20,166 nt of DNA from a virus, in IMG/VR virus record IMGVR_UViG_3300017987_000439, positions 1 through 20,166 of that record. The stretch is one strand, 5' to 3'. Both the position numbers and the translations under genes were made by a program. The notes below the pieces were generated by a model, which saw only the letters and a program-made list of their open reading frames with translations, ran no database searches and had not been told where the DNA came from. Of the stretch, positions 1 through 6,077 are shown piece by piece; the first letter of the stretch is position 1; the number at the start of each line of letters is the position of its first letter.

Positions 1-1097
1 AGAGTGTAAACAGGCCTCCTCATAAAATACCTACTGCTATTTTTAATTTAATGGGTCTAACAGGCCAAAGAGCTATTGATATTTATAGAATAATGATAGG
101 TGTGTGGGGTAATAATATAGATAACTCTTTAAATCCTATTTATTCAGAAGATAATAGTGTACAACTTTTAAACAAAAAGTTACAAGGTAGAATACCTATA
201 CAAACCTCTCCTCTTACAAATGTGACTCTTGTAGATCTTTTGAAAAGATATTCAAATGAACTTGTTAATGAAATGTATTTCTGCTATAGGGTTGATAGGG
301 ATAGAAATGCGGTTTTACCTAAAGCGATTATAAGACAAAAACCCTTTAATACAGAACATGGCAAGGTTGATGGTACAAAATTTTTATCTTTACCAAGATG
401 GAAGGTTTCAACAGATTTAATACAAAGTATAAATATATCTAAAAATGAATCTCTTAGGTTTAACTTTGTACATATAATAGGTACAACAGGTTCTCCTGGT
501 ATAGACGGTGCAAATCTAGCCTTTCAAAACGCAACTGCCGGTACTATAAAAAAAGATGAAAAAGATATAGAAAGACATGGTTTAAGACCTTATACAAAAG
601 TTTCTAATTTTGACTGGCCGCTAGATAAAGGTTCAACCTCACACGCACCCTATTGGGCCAGTCTATGTTTCGATTGGGTTTATGGAGGTCATTTCAGGGC
701 TAATGGAAAGATTTCTTGTATAGGAATAGAAGAAGATATTTGTATAGGTGATAATCTTGAGTTAGGAAATACAGTTTTTCATATAGAATCTATTGTTCAT
801 ACTTGTAACATAACTCCAGACGGTAAAAAGTTTTTTAGAACTAATTTTGAGCTTACTCATGGCGTTGACAAGAGAAGTAATAGTAACGGCCCTGTGTATC
901 CCGAAATGGATTTTGTAGATACTGAAAATGATAGGGCTGATGATTTTAACAGAGGCGACCAGATACTACCAGGTTACTCTGATTCGCAAGATATACCAGG
1001 AAGAGTAAATGGAGAAGATGTTTCGGGTAGCTCATCGGGAAGATCTGGAAGTTTTACTTTACCTTTTATAAAACGTGGTGATAAAAATAAAAAATAA
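1..1097 (+). CDS. Baseplate/tail hub protein, 5' partial
   Basis: The reading frame is open from base 3 to the TAA at 1095-1097. The ATG at 51 has no ribosome binding site and the frame continues upstream of it, so the true start lies outside the window. The visible part is about 364 residues. Counting from the ATG at 51, a beta-rich segment near residues 135-145 (RFNFVHIIGT) and a compact C-terminal domain near 215-275 (ANGKISCIGIEEDI, then FHIESIVHTCNITPDGKKFF, then LTHGV) resemble the gpD/gp27/gp44-type hub fold that caps the tail tube and holds the spike. The last 70 or so residues are a hydrophilic, Gly/Ser/Asp-rich tail that looks disordered. The spike gene follows after 17 bases, the usual hub-spike order in contractile tails. 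The assignment rests on remembered family features and gene order, not a search. Confidence 0.7.
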   Translation, partial: SVNRPPHKIPTAIFNLMGLTGQRAIDIYRIMIGVWGNNIDNSLNPIYSEDNSVQLLNKKLQGRIPIQTSPLTNVTLVDLLKRYSNELVNEMYFCYRVDRDRNAVLPKAIIRQKPFNTEHGKVDGTKFLSLPRWKVSTDLIQSINISKNESLRFNFVHIIGTTGSPGIDGANLAFQNATAGTIKKDEKDIERHGLRPYTKVSNFDWPLDKGSTSHAPYWASLCFDWVYGGHFRANGKISCIGIEEDICIGDNLELGNTVFHIESIVHTCNITPDGKKFFRTNFELTHGVDKRSNSNGPVYPEMDFVDTENDRADDFNRGDQILPGYSDSQDIPGRVNGEDVSGSSSGRSGSFTLPFIKRGDKNKK

Positions 1098-1114
1098 CAA
1101 TACTGGAGATTGTA

Positions 1115-2254
1115 ATGTCAGATTTTGACGATATATTTGGATATGGACCTGAAGATGTTGAGTTTTATGATGATAACCAGGATTCGTTTAACTCAAGCCT
1201 ATATGAAATGGCAGATATATCCAGCGAGTACAATTCTAATGTTTTTGGAAATGCAAAATTAAAAAATGGAATTGTTGTAAAAGTTTATGAAAAAGATGAT
1301 GAGGCAAATTTAAGTAAAAAATTTCCCGAATACGATGTACTTGTTGTAGAGCAAAAAGAAACTCACACAGTGGAGCCTGTTCTATACAAACACTGCACCT
1401 GGCCAGATATTTTTGGCGGTAGAGCGGATTTTTTTGAATATAAACTTAGACCTGTCAAAATAAACGAAGCAAAGGATAAAGGGAAAACACCTATTTCGAC
1501 TACCTTTAAAGATCAGTTTGGAAGCATGGTTTTACTACTTTGTTTAGACGGAGCTACAGACAAAGGTGTTATTGTTGGGGGTGTACCTCATCCCGGAAGA
1601 ACAACAAATCTTAGCAAAGAAAACGGCATCCATCTTGAAGGTGAATATAACGGAATGAGATGGCAGATCAACAAAGATGGAGAGCTTACTGTAACTTTTA
1701 AATCCAAAACAGATGATAAAGGCGTTCCTCAAGATGAAACTTCAGGCGGTACTTTTGTAAAAATGGACAAAGAAGGTTCCATACAAATGGATACAGCTCT
1801 TGAAGGAGATGAAGCTACTAACATGAAGCTAGACAAACCTAAAAAAGATATTTTAGGTAATGCAGGTAATAATGTAGCTTTTAATGCCAAAAAGAATATA
1901 GAACTAAATGCTGATGTGAATATAAACGGCAATGCGATGGTTGATATTAATTATATAGCCGAAGGAAAGGCTTTGTATTCTGCCAAGTCACTTCTTACAC
2001 TTAAGTCTGAAAGTCAAATTGTCATATCTGGTGCTAGTCTGTCTTCCGAGACAAGTGGTCTTTCAAGTATGAAATCCAGCAACATGCAAATTGAGGCTAA
2101 AGCCAGTGTAGATGTAAAAGCACCTGCAATCAGGCTTGGAGATGCTACCGCAAATGCTGTTCTGAAAAGTACAATTTATATCGGCACTGGAAACCTTGGA
2201 TTTCCCGTAATATCTGTTTCTGTAGGTCCTTTCAGCAATAATGTGTTCATATAA
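1115..2254 (+). CDS. Baseplate central spike protein (gpV/gp45/gp5-like)
   Basis: This 379-aa protein is likely the membrane-piercing spike at the tail tip. The ATG at 1115 is preceded by GGAG (1104-1107) at 7-base spacing. Residues 1-45 are acidic and Asn/Ser-rich. Residues about 46-165 look like an OB fold, starting at GIVVKVYE and closing with GATDKGVIVGGVPHPG, the usual end of this domain in spike proteins. Residues about 170-235 contain GEYNGMRWQINKDGELTV, a pattern common just after the OB fold. Residues about 240-345 are short beta repeats (NIELNADVNINGNAMVDI, then SLLTLKSESQIVISG) that would form a trimeric beta-helix or prism. The C-terminus is hydrophobic and lacks an obvious metal-binding tip motif. 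There is no lysozyme domain, unlike T4 gp5. It lies directly after the hub gene, which supports the role. Confidence 0.8.
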   Translation: MSDFDDIFGYGPEDVEFYDDNQDSFNSSLYEMADISSEYNSNVFGNAKLKNGIVVKVYEKDDEANLSKKFPEYDVLVVEQKETHTVEPVLYKHCTWPDIFGGRADFFEYKLRPVKINEAKDKGKTPISTTFKDQFGSMVLLLCLDGATDKGVIVGGVPHPGRTTNLSKENGIHLEGEYNGMRWQINKDGELTVTFKSKTDDKGVPQDETSGGTFVKMDKEGSIQMDTALEGDEATNMKLDKPKKDILGNAGNNVAFNAKKNIELNADVNINGNAMVDINYIAEGKALYSAKSLLTLKSESQIVISGASLSSETSGLSSMKSSNMQIEAKASVDVKAPAIRLGDATANAVLKSTIYIGTGNLGFPVISVSVGPFSNNVFI

Positions 2255-2304
2255 TAAATTATTTTTTATTATTTTGCAACTTCTATGATACTATAAAGTA
2301 TAGC

Positions 2305-2323
2305 CGGGTAAAAACCCGTTTTT
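2305..2323 (+). terminator. Intrinsic terminator 1 of a tandem pair
   Basis: The hairpin stem CGGGT (2305-2309) pairs with ACCCG (2314-2318) around an AAAA loop and is followed at once by five T residues (2319-2323). It lies 51 bases after the spike gene stop and would end the hub-spike transcript. Confidence 0.7.
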
Positions 2324-2330
2324 CTTACTC

Positions 2331-2357
2331 GGCCCTGTTTATCAGGGTCTTTTTTTT
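2331..2357 (+). terminator. Intrinsic terminator 2, abutting a ribosome binding site
   Basis: GGCCCTG (2331-2337) pairs with CAGGGTC (2343-2349) around TTTAT, with one G-T pair, and eight T residues follow (2350-2357). It is stronger than the first hairpin. The T run ends on the GGAG (2358-2361) of the gene starting at 2367, so no promoter fits between this terminator and that gene. Expression of that gene must come through this hairpin by read-through or antitermination. Confidence 0.85.
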
Positions 2358-2366
2358 GGAGATATT

Positions 2367-2642
2367 ATGTACGAAAAATTTCTTGAGCTTAAAGAGAATA
2401 AAAAATGGCTTTTCTACCTGCTTATTATCCCCTTTGTTATCGTAGCTGGACTTGAGTTTTACAACAGATACCTGTTAAATAGTGGAAAACAGATTGTAAG
2501 AGATACAGAAGAAGAGGATAAAAAACTAGAAAGAGAACAGGTAAAAGCCGAAGAATCTGCTAAGTACCATCAGGAAAAGGCTAAGGAACTGGAAAAAGAA
2601 AGTAATAATGTAGAAGTGAACAAAGACTGGCACTTGGAGTAG
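2367..2642 (+). CDS. Small one-TM protein with a coiled coil (inner-spanin-like shape)
   Basis: This 91-aa protein was not recognised as a named family. The N-terminus is charged (KENKK, residues 9-13), followed by a hydrophobic segment at about 14-32 (WLFYLLIIPFVIVAGLEF). Residues about 45-80 are nearly all Glu, Lys, Asp, Gln and Ala and should form a coiled coil. The positive charges before the membrane segment predict an N-in, C-out topology, placing the coiled coil in the periplasm. That is the general shape of an inner-membrane spanin (Rz type). A small lipoprotein gene at 3964 could be its outer-membrane partner, but the two are 1.3 kb apart, unlike classical Rz/Rz1 pairs. GGAG at 2358-2361 fixes the start. 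The spanin role is only an inference; a membrane anchor of another kind fits equally. Confidence 0.7.
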   Translation: MYEKFLELKENKKWLFYLLIIPFVIVAGLEFYNRYLLNSGKQIVRDTEEEDKKLEREQVKAEESAKYHQEKAKELEKESNNVEVNKDWHLE

Positions 2643-2644
2643 TA

Positions 2645-2863
2645 ATGAATAGTATTGATGAGAGATGGTTAAAGTGGGATAAAATGTACAACGATGGTCA
2701 ATATATTGAAATTATTAAAGAGTTTGATCAGATGCTAAAAAATAAAGAGAAAATTGTAATTGGAGATCTTTTGAGAAGAGATCATGCTTTACAAGAAGTC
2801 AACATAACACCTATATCAAAGTCTTCTATTAGTCTGAGGAAAAACAATGTCAAATTATCTTGA
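2645..2863 (+). CDS. Hypothetical protein, 72 aa
   Basis: The family is not recognised. The ATG at 2645 lies 2 bases after the previous stop, with TTGGAG at 2634-2639 as ribosome binding site inside the end of the upstream gene, so translation is probably coupled. The first 45 residues look helical and amphipathic (ERWLKWDKMYNDGQYIEIIK), with several aromatics and a slightly acidic balance. The last 20 residues are Ser/Lys-rich and may be disordered. Its end overlaps the start of the next small gene by 17 bases. Such dense overlapping small genes are typical of phage accessory blocks. Confidence 0.6.
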   Translation: MNSIDERWLKWDKMYNDGQYIEIIKEFDQMLKNKEKIVIGDLLRRDHALQEVNITPISKSSISLRKNNVKLS

Positions 2864-3026
2864 AGAAAATTTAAAGCTAAAAATGGAAATAGCAACAATT
2901 ATAATGGGTTATGAGAACGAGTTGCTTAAATGTAAGCGAGAAGAGATTTCAGAGTTTTCAAAAGGTTGTATGGAAAGGTATTATAATATAATGTCTGAAC
3001 TAAGAGAGATTAAAGATGGAGAATGA
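2847..3026 (+). CDS. Hypothetical 59-aa helical protein
   Basis: This short frame runs from the ATG at 2847 to the TGA at 3024-3026. GAGGA (2836-2840) gives a good ribosome binding site at 6-base spacing. It begins MSNYLEENLKLKMEIATIIM and ends SELREIKDGE. The composition is rich in Glu, Lys, Leu and Met, and the whole protein looks helical, with two Cys (residues 29 and 41). It overlaps its upstream neighbour by 17 bases and the next gene by 11 bases, filling what would otherwise be a 150-base gap in an operon with almost no gaps. The function is unknown. Confidence 0.6.
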   Translation: MSNYLEENLKLKMEIATIIMGYENELLKCKREEISEFSKGCMERYYNIMSELREIKDGE

Positions 3027-3219
3027 GAAGGTAGAAATAGCCAGGTTTAAATTGGATAGAAAAACAAAAGAAGAGGTTCTTGAGCCACTTTTTCTTTACA
3101 AAAATGACGTATCGTGCTTATATAAAGATAGCAGGGGTGTTTTTGTTTACATAAAACAAGGATATTACTTCAAGGTTCCTTATAAATTATCGGAATTAGA
3201 AGAGAAACTGGAGCTTTAA
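3016..3219 (+). CDS. Hypothetical protein, 67 aa, small beta fold
   Basis: The family is not recognised. It starts at the ATG at 3016 inside the end of the preceding gene, with a purine-rich AGAGAG just upstream. The alternative ATG at 3023 stops after three codons. The body alternates hydrophobic and polar residues (LEPLFLYKNDVSCLYKDS, then GVFVYIKQGYYFKVPYKL), which suggests a small beta barrel or sheet. A charged helix closes the protein (SELEEKLEL). The next gene starts one base after its stop, so both are probably translated together. Confidence 0.6.
   Translation: MENEKVEIARFKLDRKTKEEVLEPLFLYKNDVSCLYKDSRGVFVYIKQGYYFKVPYKLSELEEKLEL
3210..3213 (+). promoter_or_regulatory. Ribosome binding site that selects a TTG start
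   Basis: GGAG lies 7 bases before the TTG at 3221. The first downstream ATG (3245) has its nearest GGAG only 2 bases away, too close to act. This favours TTG as the real start of the gene at 3221. Confidence 0.6.
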
Positions 3220-3220
3220 A

Positions 3221-3640
3221 TTGCCTAAGTTTAAGTATGGAGACATGGTTCGGGTAAACGATCACTTCGGTATCATTGTTTCTGTAATTAAAGAAGGTAG
3301 TAGGTATAAATGTAGGGTTAAATGGAATAATCAGGAACTTATACCACCTGAGATGTTTTTTTATGAAAATGAGATAAAGATGATTAAACCAAGTAGAGAA
3401 ATTAGATGTACATGTGGAACGGAAGTTGTTTACGGAAGAGTTCCCACTGAAGCACATTCTACATCTTGTGATCTTAGAAATGTAGATAGAGTTTTGTCTG
3501 AGGAAAAAGAATTCCTTAAAGAAGATACAGAACGAAAGATTGTTGTCTCTGAAGAGACTTTAAAGGAGTTTGAGAAACTTTGTGACAGTAATGAAGAGGG
3601 TGATTATGACGACGAAGATTTCTTTACCTTTGGATTTTAA
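3221..3640 (+). CDS. SH3/KOW-like small protein with a possible zinc site
   Basis: This 139-aa protein uses a TTG start chosen by its ribosome binding site. Residues 1-56 (KFKYGDMVRVNDHFGIIVSV, then YKCRVKWNN) have the 'hydrophobic-G-D-x-V-x-V ... G-x-I-V' pattern of small SH3- or KOW-type barrels. Residues 63-83 carry C63, C65, H79 and C83 in a CxC-x13-H-x3-C arrangement that could bind one zinc. The tail from about residue 95 is strongly charged and ends in an acidic run (EEGDYDDEDFF), possibly a nucleic-acid mimic or a protein-contact tail. The stated folds come from pattern recognition only. The cellular role is unknown; binding to nucleic acid or to the transcription machinery is one possibility. 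Confidence 0.6.
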   Translation: MPKFKYGDMVRVNDHFGIIVSVIKEGSRYKCRVKWNNQELIPPEMFFYENEIKMIKPSREIRCTCGTEVVYGRVPTEAHSTSCDLRNVDRVLSEEKEFLKEDTERKIVVSEETLKEFEKLCDSNEEGDYDDEDFFTFGF

Positions 3641-3645
3641 TTCTC

Positions 3646-3957
3646 ATGAAAATTTCTGATTATCTAGAGGATTGGGAGGATTTCAGGAAGTACATAGAAA
3701 AAAAGGCTAAAGGAAGATGTGTTATAAACAATAAAAACTGGATGAAACTTAGGGACTATCACTTCGATAGGTTTTTAAAGAACATAGAGTACCCTTTTGG
3801 TTTTATATTCAGAATTTTATATATGACTAAAATTCACAAAGATATACCTTGTATACACAAGATGTATAACAGGTATAAAAAAAGAGAAGTCCAAAGAATT
3901 GATGCAAGTAAGATGAGGCCGAGAACTAGGGCAGATGCATTTAAAAAATATAGGTAG
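3646..3957 (+). CDS. Hypothetical basic protein, 103 aa
   Basis: The family is not recognised. The protein is strongly basic in its second half (MYNRYKKREVQRIDASKMRP, then RTRADAFKKYR) and rich in aromatics (WEDF, NWMKLRDYHFDRF, YPFGFIFRILYM), so it looks like a compact helical protein that may touch nucleic acid. It has one Cys at residue 25 and another in IPCIHKMY. The ribosome binding site is weak (TGGAT at 3631-3635). The start is 5 bases after the previous stop, so translational coupling is likely. The following lipoprotein gene uses the AGGTAGG that contains this gene's TAG stop. Confidence 0.6.
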   Translation: MKISDYLEDWEDFRKYIEKKAKGRCVINNKNWMKLRDYHFDRFLKNIEYPFGFIFRILYMTKIHKDIPCIHKMYNRYKKREVQRIDASKMRPRTRADAFKKYR

Positions 3958-3963
3958 GTTTTT

Positions 3964-4125
3964 ATGAAGTTAGTTTGTTTTTTATTTTTTTTTCTTTATG
4001 GCTGTGCTGGTTCAACCGTTTGTTATAATAAAGATGATAAAAAAGAAGAAAAGTGTAAGAAAAAAGAAAGGAAGCTTGGTATGGACAAGGATGTAGAGTA
4101 TTTTGAGAGAGAGAATAGGTATTAG
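3964..4125 (+). CDS. Small lipoprotein, 53 aa
   Basis: The frame runs from the ATG at 3964 to the TAG at 4123-4125, with AGGTAGG (3952-3958) 5 bases upstream. The protein begins MKLVCFLFFFLYGCAGS: one Lys, a very hydrophobic stretch, then a lipobox-like L-Y-G-C with the modified Cys at residue 14. The mature part of about 40 residues is highly charged (DDKKEEKCKKKERK) with two more Cys (residues 20 and 31). Residues after the lipid Cys are A and G, not D, so outer-membrane sorting would be expected under the E. coli rule. An outer spanin (Rz1-like) is possible because of the small size, but the Pro-rich stretch common in Rz1 is absent. The T-rich signal region (3977-3997) has runs of T that could be prone to slippage. 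Confidence 0.65.
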   Translation: MKLVCFLFFFLYGCAGSTVCYNKDDKKEEKCKKKERKLGMDKDVEYFERENRY

Positions 4126-4127
4126 AA

Positions 4128-4754
4128 ATGGAAAAGATGAAAAAACACACAGAGTTTGAAACAAAGTATAAGATTGAGGGGGACAAGCTTTTTGAGTTTA
4201 AGCAAATTGTAGAAAAGATTGACCAACCGTATGATTTCCTTTATGTACAAGGGCCTGACTGGTATTATACAAAAACAGACGGCTCTTTCTTGAGATATAG
4301 AAAGGCAGAAAATGACAAGACAGGCAGAGCTGAGCTTACAATGAAAGCAAAGCCAGAGGGCTCCTCACATAACGTGGTTAGAAAAGAGGTTAATCTAAGG
4401 GTTGATAAGAACAATTTTAATACAATTGAGGCGTTCACTAAAATGTTAGGTTATGAATTTAACTTTGAAATATGGAAAATGTGTCATATATATAATTTTA
4501 AAGATGCTACACTTGTTTTTTACACCGTTAGAGATAACAAAGGTGTTATGACGCATTTTGTTGAAATTGAAGTTGACGAAGAAACTATTCACAAATTAAC
4601 AGAAGAAGAAGCTTTGGATATTGTTAGAAAGTATGAAAGAATTCTGGAACCTATTGGGATAACTTACAGACACAGGCTTAACAAAAGCTTGTTTGAGATG
4701 TATGTTAATGAATCGTTACTAGAAAAGAAAGAAGTTGACATAAGGGCTGTTTGA
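4128..4754 (+). CDS. CYTH-domain triphosphate-tunnel enzyme
   Basis: This 208-aa protein has the signature of the CYTH (triphosphate tunnel metalloenzyme) superfamily, whose members hydrolyse thiamine triphosphate, inorganic triphosphate or RNA 5'-triphosphate ends, or cyclise ATP (class IV adenylate cyclase). Visible motifs are ExExK at E9-F-E11-T-K13, FLRYR at 54-58, TMKAK at 71-75, VVRKEV at 83-88, the acidic strand FVEIEVDEE at 144-152, and a C-terminal YRHRLNKSLFEMY at 180-192. All are where this fold places its tunnel residues. Metal-dependent cleavage of a triphosphate is therefore likely, but the substrate cannot be told from sequence. The start is uncertain: ATG 4128 lies 2 bases after the previous stop, while ATG 4137 has GGAAAAG just upstream. 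It leads a five-enzyme cassette ending at 6761. Confidence 0.85.
   Translation: MEKMKKHTEFETKYKIEGDKLFEFKQIVEKIDQPYDFLYVQGPDWYYTKTDGSFLRYRKAENDKTGRAELTMKAKPEGSSHNVVRKEVNLRVDKNNFNTIEAFTKMLGYEFNFEIWKMCHIYNFKDATLVFYTVRDNKGVMTHFVEIEVDEETIHKLTEEEALDIVRKYERILEPIGITYRHRLNKSLFEMYVNESLLEKKEVDIRAV
4742..4746 (+). promoter_or_regulatory. Ribosome binding site deciding the GNAT start
   Basis: AAGGG lies 7 bases before the ATG at 4754. An in-frame TTG at 4751 is too close to it to be a better start. The ATG shares its A with the TGA stop (4752-4754) of the CYTH gene, a typical coupled junction. Confidence 0.55.
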
Positions 4755-5209
4755 TGGTTTTTGAGATTAGTAAAGTAAGTTCATTTGAGGCTTTGCAGAT
4801 TTTAACGCTTATAAACCAGCACTACGATGCACCAGAGCATCTGAAGGTTAAAACGGTAAAAGAGCTTTATGATGAAATTGCTAAAGATAACGCTAAAGTA
4901 GGTGTAATCAAAGAAAACGATGAAATAGTAGCTGTTTCTTTTTATAAGAAAATGACAGACCACCTGGTTATGACCTATTGGACAATAGTACACAAAGCCC
5001 ATAGAAAAAAAGGGCTTGCATATAGGATAAATGAAGAGTTTGAGAAAATTTTCAAACAACAGGGTTTTAAAAAGGTAATGTGTGATATCTATACAGATAA
5101 TTTACCTAGCTTATTTTTAAAACTAAAAAGAGGGTACTTGGTAGAAGGTCTTAGAAAAAACCATGATCTACAAGGTGTTCATGAGTACACGCTAGGTAAG
5201 GAGATTTAA
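4754..5209 (+). CDS. GNAT family N-acetyltransferase
   Basis: This 151-aa protein is the normal size for a single GNAT domain that moves an acetyl group from acetyl-CoA to an amine. The acetyl-CoA binding motif A is visible as TYWTIVHKAHRKKGLAYRI, with the R84-x-x-G87-x-A89 pyrophosphate loop after a beta strand. Motif B follows (DNLPSLFLKLKRGYLVEGL, residues about 115-133), where N116 and the F-x-x-x-x-x-G-Y pattern match the usual N...ly.k.GF arrangement. The final strand is HEYTLGK. The substrate is unknown: a host protein, a small molecule or a toxin-linked tRNA are all possible. It begins in the stop codon of the CYTH gene and ends one base before the HAD gene, so it is part of one coupled operon. 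Confidence 0.8.
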   Translation: MVFEISKVSSFEALQILTLINQHYDAPEHLKVKTVKELYDEIAKDNAKVGVIKENDEIVAVSFYKKMTDHLVMTYWTIVHKAHRKKGLAYRINEEFEKIFKQQGFKKVMCDIYTDNLPSLFLKLKRGYLVEGLRKNHDLQGVHEYTLGKEI

Positions 5210-5210
5210 A

Positions 5211-5678
5211 ATGCGACTAGACAAAGAATTTTATACAGCAACTCACGAACATTATCAAACCTCTCCGTACAAAGTACCCTCAGGTCCTACTGCTTTTTTT
5301 GATTGCGACGACACCCTTGTGATGTGGGATTTACCTGAAGATATGAACTTGAACGACGATAGGCTTATAACTGTTAGTTGTAGAGGGCATAACGAAAGAC
5401 TTCTACCAAATGAGCATAATATTGATCTACTGAGGAAATTTGCAAGAAGAGGCCATGCAATCGTTGTTTGGTCAGGGGGTGGATCGGACTGGTGCGAAGC
5501 AGTTGTAAAAGCCCTTGGGTTAGAAGAGTTCGTACATGTAATTACAGGTAAGCCAAACTACTACATAGACGATCAGGCTGATCCAAGGAAGTGGATTGGA
5601 AAACACGGTATTTTTACTATAGATGGTCAAAAAATTCACGGTGACAATATTCCAGAAATTAAAAAGGAGAAAAAATGA
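5211..5678 (+). CDS. HAD-superfamily phosphatase
   Basis: This 155-aa protein shows all four HAD motifs. Motif I is FFDCDDTLV with nucleophile D31 and acid/base D33. Motif II is VVWSGGG with S88. Motif III is K114 in ITGKPNYY. Motif IV is YIDDQAD with D120/D121. Such enzymes use an aspartyl-phosphate intermediate and Mg2+ to remove phosphate. The length and absence of a large cap resemble small phage HAD proteins such as the phosphatase half of T4 PseT, which acts on 3'-phosphate RNA ends, but no kinase domain is present here. TAAGGAGAT (5196-5204) is a strong ribosome binding site before the ATG at 5211. The gene ends in a 4-base ATGA overlap with the MazG-like gene, which couples the two. 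Confidence 0.85.
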   Translation: MRLDKEFYTATHEHYQTSPYKVPSGPTAFFDCDDTLVMWDLPEDMNLNDDRLITVSCRGHNERLLPNEHNIDLLRKFARRGHAIVVWSGGGSDWCEAVVKALGLEEFVHVITGKPNYYIDDQADPRKWIGKHGIFTIDGQKIHGDNIPEIKKEKK

Positions 5679-6067
5679 CCGGACAAAAAGAAGATCTAGA
5701 TTCTGCTATTAAGAGCTTAAATACTCTTTCTGAATCTATTCACGATATTAATGTAGAAGCTGGTTGGTGGACCGACCTACAGACAGGGCAGCGTAAAGAG
5801 AGAAATGTAGGAGAGCTTTTGTGTCTTATACATAGTGAGATCTCAGAGGCTATGGAGGGTTATCGTAAAAACATGATGGACGACAAATTACCCCACAGGA
5901 AGATGTTTGAAGTGGAGCTTGCAGACGCACTTATTAGAATCTTTGACCTGGCAGGCGCTCATAGCCTGGACTTGTCAGGTGCTGTGTCTGAAAAAATTGA
6001 ATTCAATGCAAATAGAGAAGATCATAAATTATCTGAAAGATTAAAAGAAAACGGAAAAAAGTTTTAA
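5675..6067 (+). CDS. MazG-like nucleotide pyrophosphohydrolase
   Basis: This 130-aa, all-helical protein matches the MazG/dUTPase-2 type NTP pyrophosphohydrolase fold. The metal-binding signature ExxE...ExxD is visible as E55-I-S-E58 in LIHSEISEAMEGYRK and E81-L-A-D84 in EVELADALIRIFDLAG. The family cleaves nucleoside triphosphates to monophosphate and pyrophosphate; phage members are thought to clean the nucleotide pool or lower alarmone levels. The segment WWTDLQTGQRKERN (31-44), just before the first motif, is typical of the phage type. Its start overlaps the HAD stop (ATGA) with AAAGGAG just upstream. Making dNMP for the kinase encoded next is a plausible pathway link, but that link is inferred. 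Confidence 0.85.
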   Translation: MTGQKEDLDSAIKSLNTLSESIHDINVEAGWWTDLQTGQRKERNVGELLCLIHSEISEAMEGYRKNMMDDKLPHRKMFEVELADALIRIFDLAGAHSLDLSGAVSEKIEFNANREDHKLSERLKENGKKF

Positions 6068-6077
6068 GGAGACTAAA

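Noticed and set aside
1544-1932. Two minus-strand frames inside the spike gene
   Set aside because: The spike frame on the plus strand has clear domain structure. These frames have no ribosome binding site or recognisable content.
2284-2302. TATGATACTATAAAGTATA as a promoter for the gene at 2367
   Set aside because: It lies upstream of both terminators, so a transcript from it would be stopped before the gene. It is kept only as a similarity to other boxes.
3962-4186. Open frame of 74 codons on the minus strand
   Set aside because: It lies opposite a plus-strand lipoprotein gene with a good ribosome binding site and the CYTH start. Its Phe/Tyr/Ser-rich product looks like the reverse of A-rich coding sequence.
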